This document shows positions 1 through 7,783 of a DNA stretch of 64,000 nucleotides, one piece after another. The DNA comes from Nocardia cyriacigeorgica (GTDB lineage: Bacteria; Actinomycetota; Actinomycetes; Mycobacteriales; Mycobacteriaceae). Position numbers and translations under genes: made by a program. Under the pieces are notes generated by a model. It was not told the origin of the DNA, did not search any database, and saw nothing but the letters and a program-made list of their open reading frames with translations. The stretch spans positions 541,339-605,338 of the forward strand of contig NZ_VBUT01000005.1 of assembly GCF_005863245.1 (NCBI RefSeq), written 5' to 3'. Positions within the stretch are counted from its first letter, which is position 1; each line of letters begins with the position of its first letter.

Positions 1-1792
1 GGATCGTGATCAACGCCAGCGACAGGCCGACGTTCTGCAGCATGATCGAGCGGGCCCGTCGCGCATGGTCCAGTGCGCGGGGCAGGTGGCGCAGATCTTC
101 GCCCATAAGTGCGACGTCGGCGGTTTCGATGGCGACGTCGGTGCCCATGGCGCCCATCGCGATCCCGAGATCGGCGGTGGCCAGGGCGGGTGCGTCGTTG
201 ACGCCGTCGCCCACCATCGCGGTGAACCGGCCCTGCCGCAGTTCGGTGACGATGCGGGCCTTGTCCTCCGGACGCAGATCCGCGTGCACGGTATCGATGC
301 CCGCCTCGGCGGCCAGGGCTTCGGCGGTGCGGGTGTTGTCGCCGGTCAGCATCGACACCCGCGCTCCGCCGGCGTGCAGGCGCGCGATGACCTCGCGGGC
401 TTCTGGGCGAAGTTCGTCGCGGACCGCGATCGCCCCGATCACCCTGGACTCGTCTTCGATTAGAACCGCAGTCGCGCCCGCGTGCTGCATGCGTTCCACG
501 ACACCGGCCAACGGCCCGGCCTCGATCCAGCCCGGACGACCCAATCGCACCGGGCGCCCATCGATGAGGCCGGTCAACCCGGCGCCCGTGACGGCTTCGA
601 CATCACCGGCGGGGGTAACAGTGTCAGCGGCGGCGAGGATGGCACGCGCGAGGGGGTGTTCACTGCGGGATTCCAGCGCGGCCGCGACCGCCAATACCCG
701 GTCCCGGTCGACGCCGTCGGCGGTGGCGATCTCGACGACGGCGGGGTTGTTCGCGGTCAGTGTGCCGGTCTTGTCGAGCGCGACCTGGCGGACCTTGCCC
801 ATCGCTTCCAGGGCGGCGCCGCCCTTGACCAGCACACCCAGCTTGCTCGCCGCACCGATCGCCGCGACCACAGTGACCGGCACCGAGATCGCCAGCGCAC
901 ACGGCGACGCCGCGACCAGCACCACCAGCGCCCGCTCGATCCACACCACCGGATCACCGAACACCGCACCGATCACCGCGATCGCGGCCGCGGCGACCAT
1001 GATCCCGGGAACCAGTGGTTTGGCGATCTTGTCCGCGAGGCGCTGGGCTTCGCCCTTGCGGGCCTGCTCAGCTTCCACGATCCGCACGATCCGCGCCAGG
1101 GAGTTGTCCTCGGCGGTCGTGGTGACCTCGACTTCCAGGACGCCGGTACCGTTGATCGCCCCGGCGAACACCTCCGCGCCCGGCCCAGCCTCCACTGGCA
1201 CCGATTCGCCGGTGATCGCCGAAACATCCAGCGCGCTACGGCCGTCGGTGATTACCCCGTCGGTGGCCAGCCGCTCGCCCGAGCGCACAAGCATCCGGTC
1301 CCCGACCCGCAACTCCGCTGGCGCGATCACGGTCTCGGTGCCGCCGCGCAGCACGGTGGCCCGATCGGGCACTAAGTTCAGCAGGGCGCGCAGGCCGCGG
1401 CGAGTGCGTGCGACCGCGTACTCCTCCAGGCCCTCACTGATGGAGAACAGGAACGCCAGCATCGCGGCCTCGCCGACTTCGCCGAGGATCACCGCTCCGA
1501 TCGCGGCGATCGTCATCAGCGTCCCGACCCCGATCTTGCCCTTCGCCAGGCGTTTCAGGGTTGGGGGAATGAAGGTGTAAGCGCCGACAGCCAGGGCGGC
1601 GATCTCCAAGCCCAGTTCGACCGGGTGCGGGCCGCCGGTCCAGCCGACGATCAGCGCCGCGACCAGTAGCACTCCCGCCACCGCGGCGGCCCGCAGTTCG
1701 CTGACCTCCCAGAGTTTCTCCGGCTCCCGCTCCTCGGCCTCACCGTTCTCGCCGGTGGGTTCGTCGTGGCCGCAGCCGCACGCGTCGCTCAT
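1..1792 (-). CDS. P1B-4-type heavy-metal-translocating P-type ATPase (C-terminus cut off by window edge)
   Basis: Membrane ATPase that exports divalent metal. Translating the minus strand from the ATG at 1792 gives a frame open to base 2, about 597 residues. The N-terminus is short and carries CGCGH (residues 5-9) instead of a full metal-binding domain. The phosphorylation motif DKTGTLT lies near 756-776. The membrane metal site reads SPC (around 885-893), not CPC or CPH. SEHPL and GDGVNDAPAL are present. SPC with no N-terminal MBD is the known signature of subgroup P1B-4 (CoaT/CtpD, Co/Fe/Zn efflux). The start overlaps the upstream regulator's stop by 4 bp (ATGA, 1789-1792), so the two are translationally coupled. 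The last helices lie outside the window. Substrate is inferred. Confidence 0.9.
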   Translation of the reverse strand, partial: MSDACGCGHDEPTGENGEAEEREPEKLWEVSELRAAAVAGVLLVAALIVGWTGGPHPVELGLEIAALAVGAYTFIPPTLKRLAKGKIGVGTLMTIAAIGAVILGEVGEAAMLAFLFSISEGLEEYAVARTRRGLRALLNLVPDRATVLRGGTETVIAPAELRVGDRMLVRSGERLATDGVITDGRSALDVSAITGESVPVEAGPGAEVFAGAINGTGVLEVEVTTTAEDNSLARIVRIVEAEQARKGEAQRLADKIAKPLVPGIMVAAAAIAVIGAVFGDPVVWIERALVVLVAASPCALAISVPVTVVAAIGAASKLGVLVKGGAALEAMGKVRQVALDKTGTLTANNPAVVEIATADGVDRDRVLAVAAALESRSEHPLARAILAAADTVTPAGDVEAVTGAGLTGLIDGRPVRLGRPGWIEAGPLAGVVERMQHAGATAVLIEDESRVIGAIAVRDELRPEAREVIARLHAGGARVSMLTGDNTRTAEALAAEAGIDTVHADLRPEDKARIVTELRQGRFTAMVGDGVNDAPALATADLGIAMGAMGTDVAIETADVALMGEDLRHLPRALDHARRARSIMLQNVGLSLALITI

Positions 1793-2178
1793 CCCCGCAC
1801 CGCCGCGCTCGCCTCGGCAGAACCGGTGGAGTCGGTGCCGTAATTCGGGCACAACGCCACCGCATTCCCGGTCGCCGCCAACAGCGTCTCCGCCGAGGCC
1901 AGCAGATCCATCAGCTCGGGGCGGGCCAGGCTGTAGAACACCTGCCGGCCCTGCGGACGCCCTACAACGAGACCGCAGTCGCGCAGGCACGCCACATGCG
2001 CCGACACCGTCGACTGCGCCAACCCCAACCCCGCCATCAGATCCGCCACCCGCGCCTCACCCGCGGCCAGCCGATGCACGATCGCCAACCGCGTGCCGTC
2101 GGAGAGGCTGTGGAACAACGCCACGGCCGGATCCAGACCTTCCACACCGGCCAGGCATCCATCACCACTAATCGCCAT
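1789..2178 (-). CDS. cmtR: CmtR-like ArsR/SmtB metalloregulator
   Basis: A 129-aa winged-helix repressor. The helix-turn-helix segment contains LGLAQSTVSAHVACLRDCGL. The CLRDCGLV motif matches the C57/C61 metal ligands of mycobacterial CmtR, and a further Cys in the tail (ALCPNYG) sits where CmtR has its third ligand. It therefore probably senses a soft divalent metal such as Cd or Pb and represses the coupled P-type ATPase that follows with a 4-bp overlap. Start chosen at the ATG at 2178. The upstream 124 bp separate it from a divergent methyltransferase gene. The family assignment is secure; the exact metal is inference. Confidence 0.85.
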   Translation of the reverse strand: MAISGDGCLAGVEGLDPAVALFHSLSDGTRLAIVHRLAAGEARVADLMAGLGLAQSTVSAHVACLRDCGLVVGRPQGRQVFYSLARPELMDLLASAETLLAATGNAVALCPNYGTDSTGSAEASAAVRG

Positions 2179-2302
2179 AAGGCGATGATAGCTTTAAATC
2201 TCGATCAATCGTGCTTCGGCGATCACATCGAGGGAAAGCGGTACCAATGAGGGACGGACGAGCAGTAACCCCGCAGACCGGCACGAACGGGCGGGGTGAA
2301 CG
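2179..2302. promoter_or_regulatory. Divergent promoter/operator region between cmtR-like gene and ICMT gene
   Basis: A 124-bp intergenic stretch that is less GC-rich around 2185-2210 than its surroundings. It holds the arms CTCGAT (2200-2205) and ATCGAG (2227-2232), an inverted pair 21 bp apart. It must hold the cmtR promoter and could hold an ArsR-type operator. No -35/-10 pair is clear enough to assign. Confidence 0.3.
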
Positions 2303-2923
2303 GTGATGGCTATCGCCGCACTCGTCGTGTTCGCGATGTTCGCGCTGGTAGCCGGAGGTGCGCGGGTGCTGATCCAGCGCCGCCGCACTGGCGACACCGG
2401 TATCCGGCAGTTCCGCCCGGCACCGGGATCGGTGCAGTGGTGGGCGCACTGGGGATTCGTCACCGGTGGCCTGATCACCGGCCTGGCCGCACCGCTGGCC
2501 GACCTGGCCGGGCTGGCACCGATCCCGTTCGCCGACCAGCCCGCTGTCGCTGTCGCCGGTGTGGTCGTGGCGGTGGCGGGCGTGGCGGCGACGTTCGGCG
2601 CGCAACTGGCGATGGGCGCCTCCTGGCGTATCGGCGTCGAGGACACCGAACGCACCCGATTGGTCACCACCGGTGTGTTCGGCTGCGTGCGCAACCCGAT
2701 TTTCACCACCATGCTCGTCACCTTCGCAGGACTGGCCCTGATGGTGCCCAACCCGGTGGCGGTCGCCGGGTGCGTGCTGCTCCTGGCCGGTGTGCAGGCA
2801 CAGGTCCGCGCAGTCGAAGAGCCCTATCTGCAGCAGGTCCACGGCTCCGCCTACACCGACTACACCACCCGGGTGGGCCGATTCCTGCCCGGCATAGGAC
2901 GCAGCCGACAGTTACAGCGCTGA
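2303..2923 (+). CDS. Isoprenylcysteine carboxyl methyltransferase (ICMT)-family membrane protein
   Basis: 206 aa with about four to five hydrophobic segments. The C-terminal half has the ICMT/PEMT-like SAM-binding region: LVTTGVFGCVRNPIF (a G-x-RNP motif, around residues 120-135) and a later acidic EEPYLQQVHG (EE...Y..Y) motif. Such proteins methylate small or lipidated substrates, but bacterial members are mostly uncharacterised. They are often seen beside metal regulators, as here. The start may be GTG 2303 or ATG 2306; neither has a strong ribosome binding site. It is divergent from the cmtR-like gene, so it may share metal control. No gene was found in 2924-3166 downstream. Confidence 0.75.
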   Translation: MMAIAALVVFAMFALVAGGARVLIQRRRTGDTGIRQFRPAPGSVQWWAHWGFVTGGLITGLAAPLADLAGLAPIPFADQPAVAVAGVVVAVAGVAATFGAQLAMGASWRIGVEDTERTRLVTTGVFGCVRNPIFTTMLVTFAGLALMVPNPVAVAGCVLLLAGVQAQVRAVEEPYLQQVHGSAYTDYTTRVGRFLPGIGRSRQLQR

Positions 2924-3166
2924 CCGGCCACCGTCTCTCCGACGAGCACGCCACGTCCGGAACCTGCCAGAACAACTGGCGCGCACCGGCAGCGACCGAT
3001 ACCCGATTGACCCGGGCCAACTCGGGGGCGACGCCGACCTCGATGCCTATCCGCGCGATTTCGGCGGATGTCCCGGCGACCGGCCAGGGGTGAGTCCGGC
3101 CGAGGCAATCTCTGCGGTGGCCGGACGGGAGCCGGGTCGACGTCCGCCGACAAGGGTCACTGGTGG

Positions 3167-4318
3167 TCAGCGGTCACTGGTGGGCAGTTCGATGGTGAAT
3201 TGTGCTCCCTGCCCGAGACCGTCGCTGTGTGCCCGGATCCGGCCGTGGTGGGCTTCGACTAGGGCGCGGGTGATCGTCAGGCCTATGCCGCTGCCGCCGT
3301 GGCGGCGGTCGCGGGCGGTATCGGCCCGGTAGAAGCGATCGAAGAGGTGGTCGAGATGGTCGGGGGCGATACCTTCTCCGGTGTCGGTGACGGTGATTTC
3401 GACGTGCCGGTGCCCTACTCGCCGGGTGCTGAGGGTGACCTCGCCTCCCTGCGGGGTGTGGCGCAGGGCGTTGTCGAGCAGGTTGGCCAGTACCTGCCCA
3501 AGGCGATCGGGATCGACGGATACGGCGGCGGAGTCCTGGATATGGGCGTGGAGCGCGACGCCATTGTTGTCGTATCGTTCGCGTACGGCCTGGGCGGCGT
3601 GGGTGACCAGCATGGCGGTGGTCGTGGGCACGGGCCGGATCCGGGTGAGGTGTTCCTCGGCGCGCGAGACCGCGGTGATGTCTTCGACCAGGCGTTCGAG
3701 CCGGTGGATGGCTGAGCGCAGGACCTGTCGGGTGTCGTTGTCGAAGGTGCGGACACCGTCGTCGAGCGCTTCGAGGTAGGAGTCGAGAGTGGCGATGGGC
3801 GTGCGCATTTCGTGGCCGAGGTCGGCCAGCATTCTGCGGCGGGTGGTTTCGGTGGCGTCGAGTCGGCGGGCGAGTTCGTTGACGGTGACGGCGAGTTCGT
3901 CGAATTCGCGGCCGAGCCCGGGGCTGTGGACGCGGGTGTCGTAGTGGCCGCCCGCGATCCGGGCGGTGGATGTGGTCACGGCGACCAGCGATCGCTGGAC
4001 GCGGCGGGTGATGTACCAGCTCACCGCCAAGGCCAGCAGTACCGCGACCGCGACCGCCAGCCCCCAGGCGAGCACGATCGCCTGAGTGAAGGCTTCCTCG
4101 ACGTGAGCGGTCTGGCTCGAGTCGTGAATACCGGCCTGACCGAGATGATCGTGAAAGATACCGGGCGCCAACGCCGAAGCGACCAGCCAAGCGGTGACGG
4201 CGCATCCGATCACCACGAGAGTCAGGGCGACGAACAGGCGGGTGCCGAAACTCGAACCGGTCCCGGGTCGTTCGACCGCTGCTGGTGCGGCGTCGGGTTC
4301 GGGGAGCGGGGGGTTCAT
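3167..4318 (-). CDS. Two-component sensor histidine kinase
   Basis: 383 aa. Transmembrane helix 1 lies at about residues 27-50, a short extracytoplasmic loop with several His (FHDHLGQAGIHDSSQTAHVEE) follows, and helix 2 is at about 77-101. Then come a HAMP domain, a HisKA domain with phospho-acceptor HEMRTP (about residue 169), an N-box NLLDNALRHT, and G-boxes DTGEGI and GGSGIGL. The gene overlaps the response regulator stop by 4 bp (4315-4318), so kinase and regulator form one unit. The pair is divergent from the copper block, so it probably controls copper or a related metal, as CopRS/CusRS systems do. That is inference. Confidence 0.9.
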   Translation of the reverse strand: MNPPLPEPDAAPAAVERPGTGSSFGTRLFVALTLVVIGCAVTAWLVASALAPGIFHDHLGQAGIHDSSQTAHVEEAFTQAIVLAWGLAVAVAVLLALAVSWYITRRVQRSLVAVTTSTARIAGGHYDTRVHSPGLGREFDELAVTVNELARRLDATETTRRRMLADLGHEMRTPIATLDSYLEALDDGVRTFDNDTRQVLRSAIHRLERLVEDITAVSRAEEHLTRIRPVPTTTAMLVTHAAQAVRERYDNNGVALHAHIQDSAAVSVDPDRLGQVLANLLDNALRHTPQGGEVTLSTRRVGHRHVEITVTDTGEGIAPDHLDHLFDRFYRADTARDRRHGGSGIGLTITRALVEAHHGRIRAHSDGLGQGAQFTIELPTSDR

Positions 4319-5100
4319 TCTCCGCTACCCATCCGGTAGCCGACGCCGCGGATGGTGCGTACGTAGCGGCCGCGGGCGGCGTCGTCGCCGAGTTTGCGGC
4401 GCAGATGGCCGATGTGTACGTCGACCAGGTGCTCGTCCCCGATCCAGCTCGGGCCCCACACCGCGCCGATCAGCTGGGCTCGGGTGAGCACGACACCGGG
4501 ATCGCGCGCCAGGGCGGCCAGGACGTCGAACTCGGTTCGGGTGAGCGCCACCGGCACGCCGTCGACGGTGACCTCGCGTCCGTCGGCATCGATGGCCAGG
4601 TCGCCGAAGACGCGGGTTCGGGGTGCGTTGGTCGAGCCTGCCGACCGGGTGGTGGCGGTACGTGGGCGGCGCATCATGGCCTGGACGCGGGCCATCAACT
4701 CGCGGGGACTGAACGGTTTGGTGAGGTAGTCGTCGGCACCGACCGACAACCCGATCAGGGTGTCGACCTCCTCGGCACGAGCAGTGAGCATCACGACGTA
4801 GGCATCGGAGAAGGTGCGCAGTTGCCGGCACACCTCGACCCCGTCCAGACTCGGCAGCCCCAGGTCGAGGACCACAACGTCTGGATCGACCTCCCGGGCG
4901 AGCGAGACAGCATCGTGGCCGTCGCCGGTGATCGTGGCATCGAATCCGTCGCGTTCCAGATAGCTGCCGAGCAGACTCGCCAGCGCCGCTTCGTCCTCGA
5001 CGACCATGGCGCGCAGGCCGGTGGGCGGGCGCTGCGCCGGGACGGAGTCGGGGGCCGGTGCGGGGGTGCGCGTAGCGGAGGCCATGGTGTTCATCTTCAC
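4315..5100 (-). CDS. OmpR/PhoB-family response regulator
   Basis: 261 aa. The receiver domain begins after a Pro/Ala-rich leader of about 30 residues. It shows the acidic pocket VVEDEAAL, the phosphorylation site VVLDLGLPSLDG, the switch Thr in MLTARAEEVD and the Lys in DDYLTKPFSPREL. The C-terminal winged helix ends VDVHIGHLRRKLGD...YVRTIRGVGYRMG. An internal ATG six codons downstream (MASATRT) is an alternative start. It lies directly upstream of the kinase gene with a 4-bp overlap and is read away from the copper operon, so both transcription units can be controlled from 5101-5222. Confidence 0.9.
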   Translation of the reverse strand: MKMNTMASATRTPAPAPDSVPAQRPPTGLRAMVVEDEAALASLLGSYLERDGFDATITGDGHDAVSLAREVDPDVVVLDLGLPSLDGVEVCRQLRTFSDAYVVMLTARAEEVDTLIGLSVGADDYLTKPFSPRELMARVQAMMRRPRTATTRSAGSTNAPRTRVFGDLAIDADGREVTVDGVPVALTRTEFDVLAALARDPGVVLTRAQLIGAVWGPSWIGDEHLVDVHIGHLRRKLGDDAARGRYVRTIRGVGYRMGSGE

Positions 5101-5222
5101 CGGACCACAGCGGCGCCGACGCCGCGGTGCGGCTTCTTGAGCAAATCTTCATACGACCTCTACCGGAGTAGCGGGACAGCCGCACCAGGCTGGGCACCCG
5201 AACTCGAGGAAAAGAGGCGAGG
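5101..5222. promoter_or_regulatory. Divergent promoter region of regulator pair and copper operon
   Basis: A 122-bp intergenic region. Two TCTT half-sites at 5135-5138 and 5146-5149 are 11 bp apart, within the AT-richest part of the region. One-turn spacing of direct half-sites is typical for OmpR-family binding. A purine-rich Shine-Dalgarno (GAGGAAAAGAGGCGAGG) lies directly before the ATG at 5223. Binding is inferred. Confidence 0.35.
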
Positions 5223-5510
5223 ATGATGACCGGCTGGGTGAGTCAGACCGGCTGGGCGGGATGGACCGTCATGGCCGTCTGCATGCTCGTGTTCTGGGCC
5301 GCGGTGATCTACCTGATGGCAGCACTGTTCCGCACCGACCGGGCCGGCGACTCGGCGCGCCCTACCGATTCCGATCCACTGCGGATGCTGGAGTCGCGTT
5401 TCGCTCGCGGGGACATCGACGCCGACGAGTTCGTCGCGCGCCGTCAGCTACTGGCGCAGACCTTCGAGACCGCCGACGGCGACGTCCGGAAGGGGCACGT
5501 TCGTGAGTGA
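5223..5510 (+). CDS. Small membrane protein with C-terminal SHOCT domain
   Basis: 95 aa. One transmembrane helix at about residues 13-36, then a short linker and the SHOCT motif DPLRMLESRFARGDIDADEF (about residues 55-74). SHOCT tails occur on many small actinobacterial membrane proteins and are thought to mediate oligomerisation. It opens the copper operon and overlaps the start of the multicopper oxidase by 8 bp. Its specific role is unknown. Confidence 0.8.
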   Translation: MMTGWVSQTGWAGWTVMAVCMLVFWAAVIYLMAALFRTDRAGDSARPTDSDPLRMLESRFARGDIDADEFVARRQLLAQTFETADGDVRKGHVRE

Positions 5511-7017
5511 GGTGAACCGCCGGTCCTTCCTGGTCGGGTCGGTGCTCGCCGGCGCCGGGGTTTTGGCGGCCTGCGCCGGGTCGGGTTCACTGGGAGGTTC
5601 GCCGGTCACGGCGTCGTCGCCGATTGTGCGACGTCTCGAGCAGCAGCGCCGTACTCCCGGCCAGCCGGTGGTGTCGGCACGGCTGACACCGCGCCCGGTG
5701 GACGTGGATCTGGGGGGTCGCATCGTCTCGACCTGGGGCTACGACCAGAACCTGCCCGGGCCGCTGATACGGGCGCGGGCCGGGGATCTGTTGCGGGTGC
5801 AGGTCCACAACCGCCTGGAGGTGCCGACCAGTGTGCACTGGCACGGCATCGCACTGAGCAATGACATGGACGGCGTGCCCGGGTTGACCCAGGACCCGAT
5901 CGCGCCCGGCGCGGGGTTCACCTACGAGTTCACCGTGCCGGACGCGGGCACCTACTTCTACCATTCCCATTCCGGGCTTCAGCTCGACCGTGGCCTCTAT
6001 GGCGCCCTGATCGTCGACGATCCGCACGAGCCCGGCGGTTACGACCACGACTGGGTCGTGGTACTCGACGATTGGCTCGACGGTACGGGCCGGACTCCCG
6101 ACGATGTCGCCCGCCAACTCGGCATCGGCAGCAGCACCGCAGGCGACACGAGCCGCCCCGGGATGAGCGGGATGGACCACGGATCCATGGACGGCATGGA
6201 TATGGGCGAGGAGACGATGCGCTCACCGGTGCTCGGCGGCGCCGGTGACGTCACCTATCCGCATTTCCTGGTCGCTGGCCGGGTCCCGCAGGATCCGATG
6301 GTGTGGACCGCCGCACCGCGGCAGCGGGCGCGGATCCGGTTCGTCAATGCCGGCGCGGACACCGCTTTCCGCGTCGCCCTCGGCGGTCACCGCATGACGG
6401 TCACCCACACCGACGGCTTCCCCGTCGTGCCCCGGGACACTGACGCCCTGCTGATCGGCATGGGTGAGCGGTTCGACGTGCTGGTCACCCTCGGCGACGG
6501 CGTGTTCCCGCTGTTCGCGCAGGCAGAAGGGAAAACCGGGCACGGGCAGGCCGTCGTGCGCACCGCCGCCGGCGCGCTGCCGCCGCAGTCCCGCCCCGGC
6601 GAACTCGATCGGGAGGTGCTGCTGGGCACAGACCTGTCACCACGGGAGCAGGTGCGCCTGCCGCCCAAGGACAACGACCGCTACCTCAGCGCCGATATGG
6701 GCGGAACCATGTCACCGTATCGGTGGACTCTCAACGGCCGGGCTCATCCCGATAGCGCACCGCTGGATGTGCGGGAGGGTCAACGGGTGCGGATGCGGCT
6801 GCGCAACATGTCGGACATGTTCCATCCGATGCACCTGCACGGGCACACGTTCGCCCTCGTCGACGGCGGGGTTCGCAAAGACACCGTCACGATCCGTCCG
6901 ATGCGCACCGTCGAGATCGAATTCGACGCCGACAACCCCGGCCAATGGGCCATGCACTGCCACAACGCGTACCACCAAGAGGCCGGAATGATGACCACCG
7001 TTTCCTACCGAACCTAG
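5503..7017 (+). CDS. Multicopper oxidase, exported lipoprotein type
   Basis: 504 aa, beginning at GTG 5503. The N-terminus has a twin-Arg motif (NRRSFLVG) and a hydrophobic stretch ending in LAAC, so it is probably Tat-exported and lipid-anchored. All copper-ligand blocks are visible: HWHG, YHSHSG, HPMHLHGHTF and HCHNAYHQEAGM, the last with a Met axial ligand for type 1 copper. A Met-rich stretch (GMSGMDHGSMDGMDMG, about residues 221-236) resembles the CueO/CopA Met-rich segment that binds Cu(I). It probably oxidises Cu(I) outside the membrane. It is followed after 75 bp by a DUF305 gene and a copper ATPase. Confidence 0.93.
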   Translation: MSEVNRRSFLVGSVLAGAGVLAACAGSGSLGGSPVTASSPIVRRLEQQRRTPGQPVVSARLTPRPVDVDLGGRIVSTWGYDQNLPGPLIRARAGDLLRVQVHNRLEVPTSVHWHGIALSNDMDGVPGLTQDPIAPGAGFTYEFTVPDAGTYFYHSHSGLQLDRGLYGALIVDDPHEPGGYDHDWVVVLDDWLDGTGRTPDDVARQLGIGSSTAGDTSRPGMSGMDHGSMDGMDMGEETMRSPVLGGAGDVTYPHFLVAGRVPQDPMVWTAAPRQRARIRFVNAGADTAFRVALGGHRMTVTHTDGFPVVPRDTDALLIGMGERFDVLVTLGDGVFPLFAQAEGKTGHGQAVVRTAAGALPPQSRPGELDREVLLGTDLSPREQVRLPPKDNDRYLSADMGGTMSPYRWTLNGRAHPDSAPLDVREGQRVRMRLRNMSDMFHPMHLHGHTFALVDGGVRKDTVTIRPMRTVEIEFDADNPGQWAMHCHNAYHQEAGMMTTVSYRT

Positions 7018-7092
7018 ACCCGGCACACGCGACGGGCCGAGCCCGACCGCTGGTTCACCTGTTCTGTGACTCTTCGAGGAAAGGATCTGCAC

Positions 7093-7734
7093 ATGAACAA
7101 AACCAAAAAGACCCTCGCTGTCGGCGCTACCGCGCTGGCGGTGACATTCACCGCGGCCGCCTGCGGCGACTCCGACACCGACACCACCACCGCCACAACC
7201 CCGAGCGCGGCGATATCGGCGACAACTCCTGCCGCCGAGGACACTGCGGCCCACAACGATGCCGATGTGATGTTCGCGCAAATGATGATCCCGCATCACA
7301 CCCAGGCCATCGAGATGAGCGACATGATCCTGGCCAAACAGGGCATTCCCGAACCGGTGACCGCACTGGCAAACCAGATCAAGGCCGCCCAGGGCCCGGA
7401 AATCGACCAGCTCACTACCTGGCTCGGCCAGTGGGGCGAACCTACTCAGATGCCCAGCTCCAGCGCTATGCCAGGTCACGACATGCCCGAGACGGAAGGA
7501 ATGGAAGGGATGATGAGCGAGGAGGACATGCAGGCCCTGTCCGATGCGCAAGGCACCGAGGCCGCCCGACTGTTCCTCAACCAGATGATCGCCCACCACG
7601 AAGGCGCCATCGACATGGCACAAACCGAGATCGAGGACGGCCAGTTCCCCGACGCGGTGCAGATGGCCCGCACCATTGTCGATACCCAGCAGCAAGAAAT
7701 CGACACCATGCGCCAACTGCTGACCACCCTGTAG
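7093..7734 (+). CDS. DUF305-family lipoprotein
   Basis: 213 aa. Start chosen at ATG 7093 because GAGGAAAGG lies about 8 bases upstream; an in-frame upstream start at 7066 lacks one. The signal peptide ends in a lipobox (TAAAC). Two DUF305 units are visible, each with the HH motif: MIPHHTQAIEM and MIAHHEGAIDM, with a Met/Glu-rich linker between them. DUF305 proteins are ferritin-like helical proteins that recur in copper and silver operons and are thought to bind metal outside the membrane. The position between oxidase and ATPase supports that role. Confidence 0.9.
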   Translation: MNKTKKTLAVGATALAVTFTAAACGDSDTDTTTATTPSAAISATTPAAEDTAAHNDADVMFAQMMIPHHTQAIEMSDMILAKQGIPEPVTALANQIKAAQGPEIDQLTTWLGQWGEPTQMPSSSAMPGHDMPETEGMEGMMSEEDMQALSDAQGTEAARLFLNQMIAHHEGAIDMAQTEIEDGQFPDAVQMARTIVDTQQQEIDTMRQLLTTL

Positions 7735-7783
7735 CCGCTCCGGCTCGATACCGCAGCGCCCCGACCAGGCAGGAGGCCTCTCG

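Noticed and set aside
6..1580. Long rightward open frame (524 aa) at the left end
   Set aside because: It is the antisense shadow of the P-type ATPase read on the minus strand, which has all family motifs. High GC makes such shadows common.
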